Shown: positions 25,717-33,695 of the stretch, one piece after another | Position numbering within the stretch: the stretch's first letter is position 1 | Layout: every line of letters starts with the position of its first letter | Origin: Gemmatimonadaceae bacterium | GTDB taxonomy: Bacteria > Gemmatimonadota > Gemmatimonadetes > Gemmatimonadales > Gemmatimonadaceae | DNA: 59,794 bases | Direction: 5' to 3' | NCBI GenBank assembly: GCA_013361935.1 | Contig: JABFXC010000101.1 | Location: 1 to 59,794 of the forward strand | The notes under the pieces: model-generated | Told to the model about the DNA's origin: nothing | What the model saw: the letters and a program-made list of their open reading frames with translations, nothing else | Database searches by the model: none | Position numbers and translations under genes: made by a program

Positions 25717-26146
25717 CATCGCGCGGCTTTTGGTCAGGAAGCACGGCGGAAGAACTGCCCTCCTCAAGAACTACGGAAGGGCGCCTCTCGGGGCCATGAT
25801 CGACGTGCTACGAGCCACGAAAGCCTTGTTGGGGCATGCGGGGTGAGATGGTCTCGCCCCGCATGCCCCAAATCAGATCCGGGCTCGTGCGAGTAGAATC
25901 TTCCGCCGTTCTTCCGCCGTGCTTGCGTAGTTCTTCCCGGAAACACCGCGCGATCTCCCCGCCGAGACAGACCACCACGCGACCCGCGAGAATGCCGGTC
26001 GAGAAGGCCCGCGATCGGCGCGGATCTTCTTCACCTGCTGCTCGGCGGTGAATAACAGGGAGCCGTGGAGCTACGGGAGGTATTCTTGTGGTGAGCTATA
26101 GCCCCTGCGAACTCCTCCCCCGGCCTCCCCGGCTCCCTGTTACATC
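25716..26146 (+). repeat. Palindromic repeat element, copy B
   Basis: Contains the large palindrome (left arm from 25720, right arm to about 25965), with the inner hairpin TGGGGCATGCGGGG/CCCCGCATGCCCCA at 25830-25870, the segment ending GGTGAATAACAGGGAGCCG at about 26063, and the terminal hairpin ending CGGCTCCCTGTTACA at about 26144. The left direct repeat seen in copies A and C is missing. It occupies the 645-base gap between the MBL and DUF1801 genes. Confidence 0.75.
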
Positions 26147-26220
26147 ACGCCAAGGCAGAGAACGATTCTGGGGCGCGCCGGGCGAAACCACCTCGCCATG
26201 CGATGCGACCCGCACCGATC

Positions 26221-26625
26221 TCAGCTCTTCCGCTTCGCCGGCTTCGCCGCGTTCAACGCCACCGCCTCACGAATCAGTGCCTTGAACGCGCTCGCGTCGA
26301 TCTCCTCGCCTTCGTGGATGTCGATCGCGCGCCTCACGTTTCCCTCGAGGCTCGAGTTGAAGAGCTTCGTCGGATCCTTCAGCGAGGCGCCCTTGGGGAA
26401 GGTGAGCTTCACGGCCTTCCTGTAGGACTCGCCGGTGCAGATGATCCCGCCGTGCGACCAGACGGGGTTCTCCCACTTCCACTCCTCGACGACGTCGGGG
26501 TCGGCCTCGCGGATGAGGCGGCGCATCCTGCCTAACGTCTCGCCGCGCCAGTCGCCGAGCTCGGCGATGCGGCGGGTGATGAGCTCGGAGGCCGGCTGCT
26601 CCTGCTTCGTGGCTGCCCTCTTCAT
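26221..26625 (-). CDS. DUF1801 protein
   Basis: 134 residues matching the DUF1801 (YdhG-like) family: ELGDWRGETLGRMRRLIREADPDVVEEWKWENPVWSHGGIICTGESYRKAVKLTFPKGASL, and a basic C-terminus. These small cytoplasmic proteins commonly sit beside ArsR and AHSA1 genes, as here. The ATG at 26625 overlaps the stop of the preceding gene (ATGA), which decides the start. Confidence 0.88.
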   Translation of the reverse strand: MKRAATKQEQPASELITRRIAELGDWRGETLGRMRRLIREADPDVVEEWKWENPVWSHGGIICTGESYRKAVKLTFPKGASLKDPTKLFNSSLEGNVRRAIDIHEGEEIDASAFKALIREAVALNAAKPAKRKS

Positions 26626-27182
26626 GCGCCGCCCCATGGCGCCGCGGGCTCGACGCCGAACTGCTTCGAGTACTCCGCGTTCAACCGCTGCCAGCCGCCG
26701 AACTTCATCGCGTCCGGGCCGACGATCCGCCCGACGGGATGCCCATCCAGCGCGCGCTGCATGACGTCGAGGCAGATGTGCCAGCCCGCCGCGCCCATCG
26801 CGATGTAGCGCCGGTCGATGTTGTGCCAGAGGGTGAGGCGCGTGCCCTTCGCGCCGAGCGGCTTCAGCTCCCAGCGGATGTCCTGGCCGCCCCAGTTGAA
26901 CTCGAGCACGCTCGGCGCGTCGGCGCGGGTGATGCGCGCCTCGGTGACGTGCGGCTGCGGCGCGCCGACGGTGGTGAGCGTCGCCGTGCCGACCTTGCCG
27001 AGGCTGCGGTCGGAGTCGTAGGGGGCCCACTCGCGGAGATGCGCGGGGTCGGTGAGCGCCTCCCAGACGACCGCGGGCGGGTGGGCGAGGTCGCGGACGA
27101 GGACGAGCGTCCAACTCTCGCCGTCCTTTTTCACCTCGGCGCCGGCGGGGGAGCCGGGGAGGTACTGCTCGCGGGTGCTCAT
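26622..27182 (-). CDS. AHSA1/SRPBCC-domain protein
   Basis: 186 residues with the START/SRPBCC helix-grip pattern: LVRDLAHPPAVVWEALTDPAHLREWAPYDSD at the start and RLTLWHNIDRRYIAMGAAGWHICLDVMQRALDG in the second half. Such proteins bind hydrophobic ligands and are typically co-transcribed with ArsR-type repressors. The start ATG overlaps the arsR-like stop. Confidence 0.9.
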   Translation of the reverse strand: MSTREQYLPGSPAGAEVKKDGESWTLVLVRDLAHPPAVVWEALTDPAHLREWAPYDSDRSLGKVGTATLTTVGAPQPHVTEARITRADAPSVLEFNWGGQDIRWELKPLGAKGTRLTLWHNIDRRYIAMGAAGWHICLDVMQRALDGHPVGRIVGPDAMKFGGWQRLNAEYSKQFGVEPAAPWGGA

Positions 27183-27529
27183 CTCTTCTTCTTCCTGGGT
27201 TTGGAGGGCGAGGTCTTCGCCTTCTGCTTCATCGCGTCGAGGTGCCGCTCGAGCGCGTCGACGTGCTTCGACCAGTACGCGCGGAAGGGGGCGAGCCATT
27301 GGTCGAGCTCCATGAGCGGCTCCGGACGCAGGCGATAGACGCGATGCTGTGCCTCCACGCGCGCCTCGACGAACCCCGCGTCGCGGAGGACGCGGAGGTG
27401 CTTGGAGACCGCGGGCTGGGAGAGGCGAAGCGCGCGCTCGATCTCACCCACGGATCGCTCGGATGAGACGAGCAGGCCGAGGATGGCCCGCCGGCTGGGC
27501 TCGGCGACGACTTCGAAGGAGGAGGTCAC
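27179..27529 (-). CDS. ArsR-family repressor, leaderless start
   Basis: 116 residues with a winged helix (ILGLLVSSERSVGEIERALRLSQPAVSKHLRVLRDAGFVEARVEAQHRVYRLRPEPLMELDQWLAPF) and a Lys-rich tail; no metal-binding cysteines, so it is of the SdpR/non-metal type. The GTG start at 27529 lies six bases after a consensus -10, so the transcript is probably leaderless. First gene of the arsR-AHSA1-DUF1801 operon. Confidence 0.92.
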   Translation of the reverse strand: MTSSFEVVAEPSRRAILGLLVSSERSVGEIERALRLSQPAVSKHLRVLRDAGFVEARVEAQHRVYRLRPEPLMELDQWLAPFRAYWSKHVDALERHLDAMKQKAKTSPSKPRKKKR

Positions 27530-27535
27530 CGGAGC

Positions 27536-27564
27536 ATATTACGGACTTAGTATATACCTGTCAA
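27536..27564 (-). promoter_or_regulatory. Consensus sigma70-type promoter of the ArsR operon
   Basis: On the minus strand TTGACA (27564-27559), a 17-base spacer and TAATAT (27541-27536). Transcription should begin about seven bases later, at the GTG start codon itself. The AT-rich spacer and flanks (TATATAC, ATATAAC) are candidates for the ArsR operator. Confidence 0.7.
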
Positions 27565-27674
27565 GACATATAACATCGCTGCATGAGGATGCACGGGCCG
27601 CGTGCATCGCTGGCTCGCCTGCGCGTGCATCACGTCGTCATTGCCGAGCGAATCGCCTACCCGAGAGCCGCTCC

Positions 27675-29171
27675 TCAGAACACCAGCGTCTGGATCGAGT
27701 GCGGCAGCGCTTCCACCTCGGCGGCGTTGCCGTGCACCCAGAGGTTGTACGTCACCTTCTGGTCGCCGCGGTTCATCACCACCACCGCGACGCTCCCGTC
27801 GGGGTTCACGAAGCCCGTCGCGAGCAGCGCGCTGCGGCTCGGCGAGACGGCGATCCGTCTCGCCCCCGGGTGCACGAACTTCGAGAAGTGGCCGATGTAC
27901 CAGTACGAGCTCGTGTAGGTGAGCGCTCCGGTCTTCGTGTCGGCGTGGATTGGCGCGAAGCAGAAGTTGCCCACGTGATTCGGGCCGCCCTGCTCGTCGA
28001 GGAGGACGTTCCAGTCCGTCCAGCCCACCGCGCCGTCGTTGAAGTCGTTGATCATCGAGCGGCCGTAGTACTCGCCGAGTCGCCAGGCGGTGATGTTCTC
28101 GGGCTTGAAGTTCTCGGCCGTTCCCTCAGTGAAGATCAGCTTCTTGTCGGGGTACGTCTCGTGGACGAGGCGGACGTTGTCGAACATCATGTCGCCCCCG
28201 CTCCACGGCTCGTACCAGTGGTAGCCGATCCCCCACACGTACTTCGCCGCCGCGGGATCGGCGAGGATGGTGCTGACGCGCTGCCAGATGAGGTCGCGGT
28301 TGTGGTCCCAGCAGATGATCTTCAGGTCGTTCAGCCCCGCGCGCCTGACGGTGGGGCCGAGGAAGCTCTTGAGGAAGTCGCGCTCGTCCTCCGCCGAGTA
28401 GATGCAGGATTCCCAGGTCTGCGTCGCCATCGGCTCGTTCTGCACCGAGATCCCCCAGATCGGGATCCCCTCCTTCTCGTACGCGCGGATGAACTTCACG
28501 TAGTAGTTCGCCCACGCCTGGCGCATCTCCGGCTTGAGCTTCCCGCCGTGCAGCATGCTGCCGTTCGTCTTCATGAACGCGGGCGGGCTCCACGGGCTGG
28601 CGAAGATGGTGAGCTTCCCGCCCGCCGTGGCGATCGCCTGCTTCGTGAAGGGGATGCGGTACCGCCGGTCGTGCTCGACGCTGAACGACTTCAGCGCGGC
28701 GTCGCCCTCGTCGACGTAGGTGTAGCTCGCCGAGGAGAAGTCGCAGCTGTGGATGGTCGTCCTGCCTAACGTGTAGCCGATCCCCTTGTCGCGGGTGTAG
28801 TAGGCGTCGAGCAGCTCGCGCTGCTTCGCCTGCGGAAGCTTCGCGAAGGTTTCGGCCGAGGCGTCGGTGAGCGCGCCGCCGATCCCGACGATCGTCTGCG
28901 CCCGCTTCGACGGATCGGCGAAGACGCAGAGCTGCGTCTCGAGGGGCTGCCCCATCGGCTTGAAGGAGAGCGTGCCCGTCTTCGAGAGGCGGTGCTCGGT
29001 CTGGTCCGCGGTGGTGTAGACGGCGATCGAGTCGCTCGCGATGCGGCGCTCGGGGATCGCGGGCTCCGCGGCGTCGGCCGTCTGCTCGCCGGAGCCGAAG
29101 ACGCGGTCGAGCTGCGAGAGGAGCAGCGAGGCGGATGACCCTGCGAGGAAGCCGCGGCGATCGATGGTCAT
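27675..29171 (-). CDS. Glycoside hydrolase family 30 enzyme, TAT-exported
   Basis: 498 residues of GH30 (glucosylceramidase/beta-glucosidase or beta-1,6-glucanase type). A twin-arginine leader (DRRGFLAG) indicates export. Family landmarks: GIGGALTDASAE, TTIHSCDFS, FASPWSPPAFMKTNGSM. The acid/base is Glu246 in SVQNEP and the nucleophile is Glu349 in FTEGTAE. The C-terminal ~80 residues form the associated beta domain (YWYIGHFSKFVHPGARRIAVS...). It could act with the GH1 enzyme on plant or fungal beta-glucans; inferred. Confidence 0.93.
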   Translation of the reverse strand: MTIDRRGFLAGSSASLLLSQLDRVFGSGEQTADAAEPAIPERRIASDSIAVYTTADQTEHRLSKTGTLSFKPMGQPLETQLCVFADPSKRAQTIVGIGGALTDASAETFAKLPQAKQRELLDAYYTRDKGIGYTLGRTTIHSCDFSSASYTYVDEGDAALKSFSVEHDRRYRIPFTKQAIATAGGKLTIFASPWSPPAFMKTNGSMLHGGKLKPEMRQAWANYYVKFIRAYEKEGIPIWGISVQNEPMATQTWESCIYSAEDERDFLKSFLGPTVRRAGLNDLKIICWDHNRDLIWQRVSTILADPAAAKYVWGIGYHWYEPWSGGDMMFDNVRLVHETYPDKKLIFTEGTAENFKPENITAWRLGEYYGRSMINDFNDGAVGWTDWNVLLDEQGGPNHVGNFCFAPIHADTKTGALTYTSSYWYIGHFSKFVHPGARRIAVSPSRSALLATGFVNPDGSVAVVVMNRGDQKVTYNLWVHGNAAEVEALPHSIQTLVF

Positions 29172-29280
29172 GGGCTGATCGGACGGTGTGAAGGGACGAG
29201 CTATCGTCTGAGAACTACAATCGCGCGCGGCGGAGGGCCAGCGTCAACGAGCCGGCTCGGCAACTACGCTGGCTGTGAAC

Positions 29281-29897
29281 TACGGAGGCGGATCGGGCGG
29301 ATCGACGCGGATCTTTTGGACTGTCGACCGGCGGTGAATGACAGCGAGCCGGGGAGGAGCGGAGGCTCGGTGCGTGGCTGCAGACTCTGTCGCGGGTCGC
29401 GTCGGGGCTCGTCGCGAGGACTGGCATCGCGCGGTTTGGGCAGGAAGCACGGCGGAAGCACTGCCCTCGTCAAGAACTGCGGAAGGGGTCCTCTTCGAGC
29501 GACCCTCACAATGCTACGAGCCCGAAAGCTGTGTTGGGGCATGCGGGGCGAGACCATCTCACCCCGCATGCCCCACAAAAGATCCGGGCTCGTGCGAGTA
29601 GAATCTTCCGCCGTTCTTCCGCCGTGCTTGCGTAGTTCTTCCCGAAAAAACCGCGCGATCTCCCCGCCGAGACAGACCACCACGCGACCCGCGAGAAGCC
29701 TTCTACGATTGCTCGGCAGTGAATAACAGGGAGCCGTGGAGCTACGAGAGGTGCTATGGTGCCGAGCCCCCCAGCCCCTGCGAACGTCTCCCCCGGCCTC
29801 CCCGGCTCCCTGTTACATCCAGCCAAGGCCATGAACTTTCCTGGGGCGCCCCACGCGAGATCCTCTCGCCCGGCGCGCGGAGCGTTCCGATGCCAAC
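29281..29897 (+). repeat. Palindromic repeat element, copy C
   Basis: The fullest copy: left direct repeat (about 29305-29354), large palindrome with arms 29426-29490 and 29604-29663, inner hairpin TGGGGCATGCGGGG/CCCCGCATGCCCCA (29536-29574), second direct repeat ending AATAACAGGGAGCCG at about 29737, terminal hairpin to about 29818, and a GGAGCGTTCCGATGCCAAC end at 29879-29897. It fills the 746-base gap between the GH30 and DinB-like genes. No coding capacity. Confidence 0.75.
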
Positions 29898-29917
29898 AGA
29901 TTAAGTCCGAGCGATCG

Positions 29918-30472
29918 TCAGAGCTGCTTCACCAGCCGCTCGATCTGCCGCGAGTGGCGTGTCACGTGAACGACGTGGATCCGAAAGCCATCCCCGACGT
30001 TCATCGACGGAGCCCAGCGGGGAAGAGCCGGGGACTTGATGCGCAGCGCGCGCCAGTCGAAAGCGGCGGCGTCGTCCATCGCCTGCACGAAGCGCAGCTC
30101 GCGGCCGAGAAGCGTCTCGACGACACCGTCGCGCGGAGTCGGGCCTGGGCGGAAGGCGCGGGGACCCTTCAGCGGGCGCGGGCTGAGCAGCGACCCGGCG
30201 ATCAGGCCGCCGATGAACGAGGATTTCCACTCGCGTGCGGCAGCGCCGGCGTCGGGACGCGCGGTGCGCATGAGCTTCGCGAACGATTCGTCGTACAGCT
30301 CGTCGGCCCGGCAGAGATGCTCGAGCACCTGGCCGATGCTCCATCCCTCCGGCTCCGGATGCTCGGCGAGCCGCGCCGGGTCGAGGGGACGCAGCAGCGC
30401 GGCGATGCGCTCGCGCGTCGCGATGGCTTCGTCGTGCAACTGGCGATGCAGCTCCTTCTGGATGAGACGCAT
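29918..30472 (-). CDS. DinB/YfiT-like four-helix protein
   Basis: 184 residues with the DinB-superfamily pattern: an N-terminal helix, GWSIGQVLEHLCRADELYDESFAKLMRTA, and a late HVVHVTRHSRQIERLVKQL. The three expected metal-ligand histidines are EHL, HV.H and RH. Many such proteins are thiol-dependent transferases; the substrate is unknown. ATG at 30472. Confidence 0.85.
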   Translation of the reverse strand: MRLIQKELHRQLHDEAIATRERIAALLRPLDPARLAEHPEPEGWSIGQVLEHLCRADELYDESFAKLMRTARPDAGAAAREWKSSFIGGLIAGSLLSPRPLKGPRAFRPGPTPRDGVVETLLGRELRFVQAMDDAAAFDWRALRIKSPALPRWAPSMNVGDGFRIHVVHVTRHSRQIERLVKQL

Positions 30473-30481
30473 GGCGAAACG

Positions 30482-30916
30482 TTATGACGGGAGTGGATGA
30501 ACCGGCCACTCGAGCACGAGCCGCTCGCCTTCGGCGAGCGCGAGCCATCGCGCGTACATCGTGTCGAGCGACGCGCGGATCGGCGTCCGACCACCGCCCT
30601 TCCAGGCGAGATAATGGGTTCCCGCGGTCACCTCGATCGCGGCGAGCGCCGGCTCGTGCCGCCGGGTGAGCGCGCGGCCGGAGCGCGTGGGCCGTCGTCC
30701 GGGGACGCTGCGGAAGGACGCGCCGTGCGCGAGCAGTGCCCAGAAGCCGTCGCGGATGTCGAGGGCACGCTCGACGGTGAACTGGGCGAGGTCGTGCGGG
30801 AGGTCGCGGCCCGCGGCCATCGTCGTGCCCTGGAAGGTGCGGCGGTGCGGTGGTGTCGCGATCCAGCCGCACAGCCGGCCGTCGCCGCCCTTGTAGAACT
30901 CGACGCGCATGAGCAT
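30482..30916 (-). CDS. Conserved hypothetical protein, same operon
   Basis: 144 residues, no recognised domain. Tryptophans and a basic loop (FRSVPGRRPTRSGRALTRRHEP) stand out, with LAAIEVTAGTHYLAWKGGGRTPIRASLDTMYARWLALAEGERLVLEWPV at the C-terminus. It starts directly after the stop of the upstream gene (TAG then ATG) and ends 9 bases before the DinB-like gene, so the three genes form an operon. ATG 30910 is an alternative start. Confidence 0.65.
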   Translation of the reverse strand: MLMRVEFYKGGDGRLCGWIATPPHRRTFQGTTMAAGRDLPHDLAQFTVERALDIRDGFWALLAHGASFRSVPGRRPTRSGRALTRRHEPALAAIEVTAGTHYLAWKGGGRTPIRASLDTMYARWLALAEGERLVLEWPVHPLPS

Positions 30917-31507
30917 CTAGCCACTCCCGGTTGGTCGGGCGGCGGCGCGCGCGGCGTCGAGGTCGATGCCGCGGCGGCGCAGCCAGCGCCAGTGAAATAC
31001 GAAGAGCCCCGTCGCGAGGATGAGCGAGATCAGATTCTCGACGATCTCGTTGTGCGTGCGGAACTCCGCCTGGTGGACGCGGTCGGCGCGCAGCGCCTCG
31101 TAGCGTCGGCGCAGCTCGGCCTCGGGGATCGAGTCGGCGGGCGGCTGCCTCGCCGCGTCGGGGCCGAAGCGGCGGCCGCGATCGTACGTCGCGCGGAACG
31201 CCTCGAACGAGGTGATCGAAGGCTCGTCGAAGACGAATGGCGACCCGCCGGCGAGCGTCGGGTCGCTGCGCTGCAGCACATGGTTGACCAGCGACACCGC
31301 GCTGGAAAGCGCCCAGAGAAGTCCGATGAGGCAGGCCGTGTAGCCGTAGAGCTGCGGGACACGCTCGGGTCGTTCCACGATGCCTCCCTGGATGAATCGG
31401 CTCGCCGCGAGAACGACCCACGCGGCGATGATGATGAGAGCGAGTACGAGGATCATCGCCCCGCCGAACGGGTTTTCGGTTGCGAAGGCGAAGTCGGTGC
31501 TGACCAT
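30917..31507 (-). CDS. Integral membrane protein of unknown function
   Basis: 196 residues with three hydrophobic segments (AMILVLALIIIAAWVVLAASRF, YTACLIGLLWALSSAVSLVNHVL, NLISLILATGLFVFHWRWLR). Between the second and third is a ~100-residue hydrophilic region rich in Arg, Ala and Pro. First gene of the operon with the DinB-like protein. The ATG at 31507 starts immediately before the first membrane segment. Confidence 0.7.
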   Translation of the reverse strand: MVSTDFAFATENPFGGAMILVLALIIIAAWVVLAASRFIQGGIVERPERVPQLYGYTACLIGLLWALSSAVSLVNHVLQRSDPTLAGGSPFVFDEPSITSFEAFRATYDRGRRFGPDAARQPPADSIPEAELRRRYEALRADRVHQAEFRTHNEIVENLISLILATGLFVFHWRWLRRRGIDLDAARAAARPTGSG

Positions 31508-31671
31508 TGAACCGGACCTTGATCGAAGCCGGGCACGGCCGAGCTCGGGAGCGACAGGGACATTATGAAAGCTCGGGGGCTCGGTCGCCAGAGTGCTTAC
31601 CGCCTCCGCTGGACCACGAGTTGCGAGTCTCGCCGGTGGATCCACTCACCGCGAACGGAGCATACCCGACC

Positions 31672-32247
31672 ATGCCGATCAACTTCCGTCACGACGTCGA
31701 CGCCGCCATCGCCGACGCGGAGCGCCAGCACAAACCCATTCTCCTCGACTTCAGCGCCGCGCCGATGTGAGGTGGCTGTGCTCGGCTGGATGCCGAGGTG
31801 TGGCCGGACCCGCGCGTCGTGAAGTTCGTCGAGGAGAGCTTCCTTCCCGCGCGCGTGCACGTGAGGGACGATTCCGCCCTCTTCCAGAAGTACGGGGAGA
31901 AGTACGGCGCGCAGTGGACGCCGACGATCCTCGAGCTCGACTCGAAGGGCGTGGAGCGTCATCGCATCGAGGGCTTCCTCCCGACCGAGGATTTCCTTCC
32001 CCAACTCATGCTCGGCCGGGCGCAGATCGCCTTCGCCGAGGAGCAGTGGGACGACGCCGAGCGTCGCTTCCGCGAGGTCGTGGACAAGTTCCCGGACAGC
32101 GACGCGGCGCCGGAAGCGCTCTACTGGGCGGGCGTGTCCCCCTACAAGAAGACCGGCAACCCCGCATCGTTAGGCGCGACGGCGAAGGCGTTCACGGAGC
32201 GCTATCAGAGCACGCCCTGGGCGAAGAAGTCGTCGGTGTGGGGGTAA
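31672..32247 (+). CDS. Predicted selenoprotein: thioredoxin-fold protein with a UGGC active site and TPR-like C-terminus
   Basis: 191 codons with an in-frame TGA at codon 33 (31768-31770). Before it, FRHDVDAAIADAERQHKPILLDFSAAPM is the N-terminal part of a thioredoxin fold; after it, GGCARLDAEVWPDPRVVKFVEESFLPARVHV continues without a shift. The TGA occupies the first active-site cysteine of a C-x-x-C pair (U33-G-G-C36). QWTPTIL is the cis-proline loop. The C-terminal ~80 residues resemble a tetratricopeptide pair (AQIAFAEEQWDDAERRFREVVDKFPDSDAAPEALYWAG). A SECIS-like hairpin follows the TGA. It is probably a redox enzyme using selenocysteine; no Sec-machinery genes lie in the window. Confidence 0.8.
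31771..31797 (+). promoter_or_regulatory. Bacterial SECIS-like stem-loop after UGA
   Basis: Immediately after the TGA, a 6-bp stem CUCGGC/GCCGAG (31781-31786 and 31792-31797) closes a 5-base loop UGGAU. The distance from UGA to the apical loop is 16 bases, and a G is present at the second loop position, both as described for bacterial SECIS elements. A second short pairing GGC/GCC below extends the stem. Confidence 0.7.
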
Positions 32248-32255
32248 GGGCTGGA

Positions 32256-32288
32256 GTCGGGGGTCGGCGCTGACGGCTGACCCCCGAC
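32256..32288. terminator. Bidirectional hairpin between convergent genes
   Basis: Perfect 10-bp inverted repeat GTCGGGGGTC/GACCCCCGAC (32256-32265 and 32279-32288) in the 47-base gap between the selenoprotein gene and the convergent gene at 32295. Confidence 0.6.
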
Positions 32289-32294
32289 CCCTGG

Positions 32295-33050
32295 TTACCG
32301 CGCGCTGTCACTGGCCATGCACGCCGCGTACGCCGCGAACGCCGCGGCGTTCTTCGCCGCGGCATCGGCGTCTGCCTGGGCGCGCGCCATCGCCGCCGCG
32401 GCCGCGGACGTGTCGATCGGCGTTGGGAAGGGATCGGCGACCGCGGGGATGGGCGGCGCACAGAAGCCGTGATGGCGGTCGGCGTCCGTCGTCTGCGCGC
32501 CATGGCGTGCTCCGGCGGCGGCATGGCGATCGACCTCCGTGCGCTGGACGTCGGTGAGCACGCTGTCGCGAAAGACGAGTCGCACGGTGCGCAGCGAGCC
32601 GCCGAACGTCGACGGACGCGCAGTCACATAGCTCCAGCGCTCCTCGTTGCCACGGCTCGTCGCGACGACCGGGCGATGGAGGCAGGCACGCACGTCGGCG
32701 CTCCGTGTCTCGCCCACCTTCATGCGCGCGATCGCGCGCTCCCAGAACTTCTCGCGGGGATGCGCGCTCCTCGCCAGAACGAGCCCGACGAGAGCCACGG
32801 GCGAAGTCGCGGCGACGAACTGGAAGTGGCTCCGCGCCGTGCCGAAGCCGTCCGGGTTCCGCGGAATCGTGAGCATCGCGACGAGGTCGGCGACGGCGGT
32901 GCCGACGAACATCGCGTCTCCCGCGTCGCGCAACCGCTCGGCGCGACGGATCTCGGAGCCGTCGCAGAGGGCGGAGGACGGCGCGCCCTGCGCGAGGGCG
33001 AGGGTGGAAGGGGCGACGACCACCAACCCGAGCGCGAGACGAGCGAGCAT
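32295..33050 (-). CDS. Secreted protein with a BamE/SmpA-like segment
   Basis: 251 residues with a signal peptide (ARLALGLVVVAPSTLALAQ). The centre has two hydrophobic stretches (FVGTAVADLVAMLTI, SPVALVGLVLARS). These are followed by RMKVGETRSADVRACLHRPVVATSRGNEERWSYVTARPSTFGGSLRTVRLVFRDSVLTDV, which matches the SmpA/BamE pattern 'G-M-T-x-x-x-V-x-x-x-L-G-x-P ... W-x-Y'. The tail is a long Ala-rich helix. ATG 33050 is chosen at the start of the signal peptide. Confidence 0.65.
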   Translation of the reverse strand: MLARLALGLVVVAPSTLALAQGAPSSALCDGSEIRRAERLRDAGDAMFVGTAVADLVAMLTIPRNPDGFGTARSHFQFVAATSPVALVGLVLARSAHPREKFWERAIARMKVGETRSADVRACLHRPVVATSRGNEERWSYVTARPSTFGGSLRTVRLVFRDSVLTDVQRTEVDRHAAAGARHGAQTTDADRHHGFCAPPIPAVADPFPTPIDTSAAAAAMARAQADADAAAKNAAAFAAYAACMASDSAR

Positions 33051-33158
33051 TGGGCCTCCACGGTGCGGCATGCGACGGGAGCGCGCATCGACGCTCCGCC
33101 ACTCCCATGGGCTACGAAGACCGCCGCGAAAACGTTCGGGTCACCACAAGGCCGCGCC

Positions 33159-33674
33159 TCAGGGAACGGGAATGCACCCTTCCCGCCGGATGATGTCGAC
33201 GCGCACCGCCCAGAAGGGTGCGCCGTTCAGCGTGCCGCGCAGGTGGCCGCTGGCGGAGTCGTAGCGCAGCACGTAGCGCGAGTCGGGCAGTCCGATGACC
33301 GCGTCGGTCCCCGATACCCAACCACTGGCGGGCACCGACGACGTGGGGGAGCCGGAGGGAGTTCCCTTCGACTCGCTTTCGGCGATCGTCCACGCGCGAA
33401 GCGTGTCGCCACTCTGCTCGAGAAGCCAGTAGCCGGGATTGCTGTTGCACTGCGGGTGCAGCGAGATCCGCGCTGCCGCCGGCTCCCCCTCGCTGCCGGT
33501 GATCCATGTGCCGCTGAGGTCCACGGCTGCGTGTCCGCCGCGGACCGGCTCGGGCGTCGCCGTTACGTCGATCGGGGGCGAGCCGGCGCTGGAGCGCGCC
33601 GGCGCCGCGCAGGCCGCGCAGGCGGCGAGCGTGAGACAGAGCTCTCGAAGGAACGCCATGGGTCGGTATCGCAT
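33159..33674 (-). CDS. Secreted lipoprotein-like protein
   Basis: 171 residues with a leader containing LTLAACAACAAP, so lipidation at one of two Cys residues is likely. The mature domain is beta-rich (VDLSGTWITGSEGEPAAARISLHPQCNSNPGYWLLEQSGDTLRAWTIAES). The 'SGTW...' opening is common to lipocalin-like lipoproteins. ATG 33659 is an alternative start. No known function. Confidence 0.65.
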   Translation of the reverse strand: MRYRPMAFLRELCLTLAACAACAAPARSSAGSPPIDVTATPEPVRGGHAAVDLSGTWITGSEGEPAAARISLHPQCNSNPGYWLLEQSGDTLRAWTIAESESKGTPSGSPTSSVPASGWVSGTDAVIGLPDSRYVLRYDSASGHLRGTLNGAPFWAVRVDIIRREGCIPVP

Positions 33675-33695
33675 CGTCGATAGCGCGAGTCGCGA

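Noticed and set aside
29901..31421. Very long Arg-rich minus-strand frame over the DinB-like operon
   Set aside because: It is a high-GC shadow of the three real genes in another frame.
31768..31770. TGA as a simple nonsense mutation or frameshift splitting a thioredoxin gene
   Set aside because: The frame is unbroken on both sides, the codon is exactly the catalytic Cys, and a SECIS-like hairpin follows. Recoding is the better explanation, though genome-level evidence is still needed.
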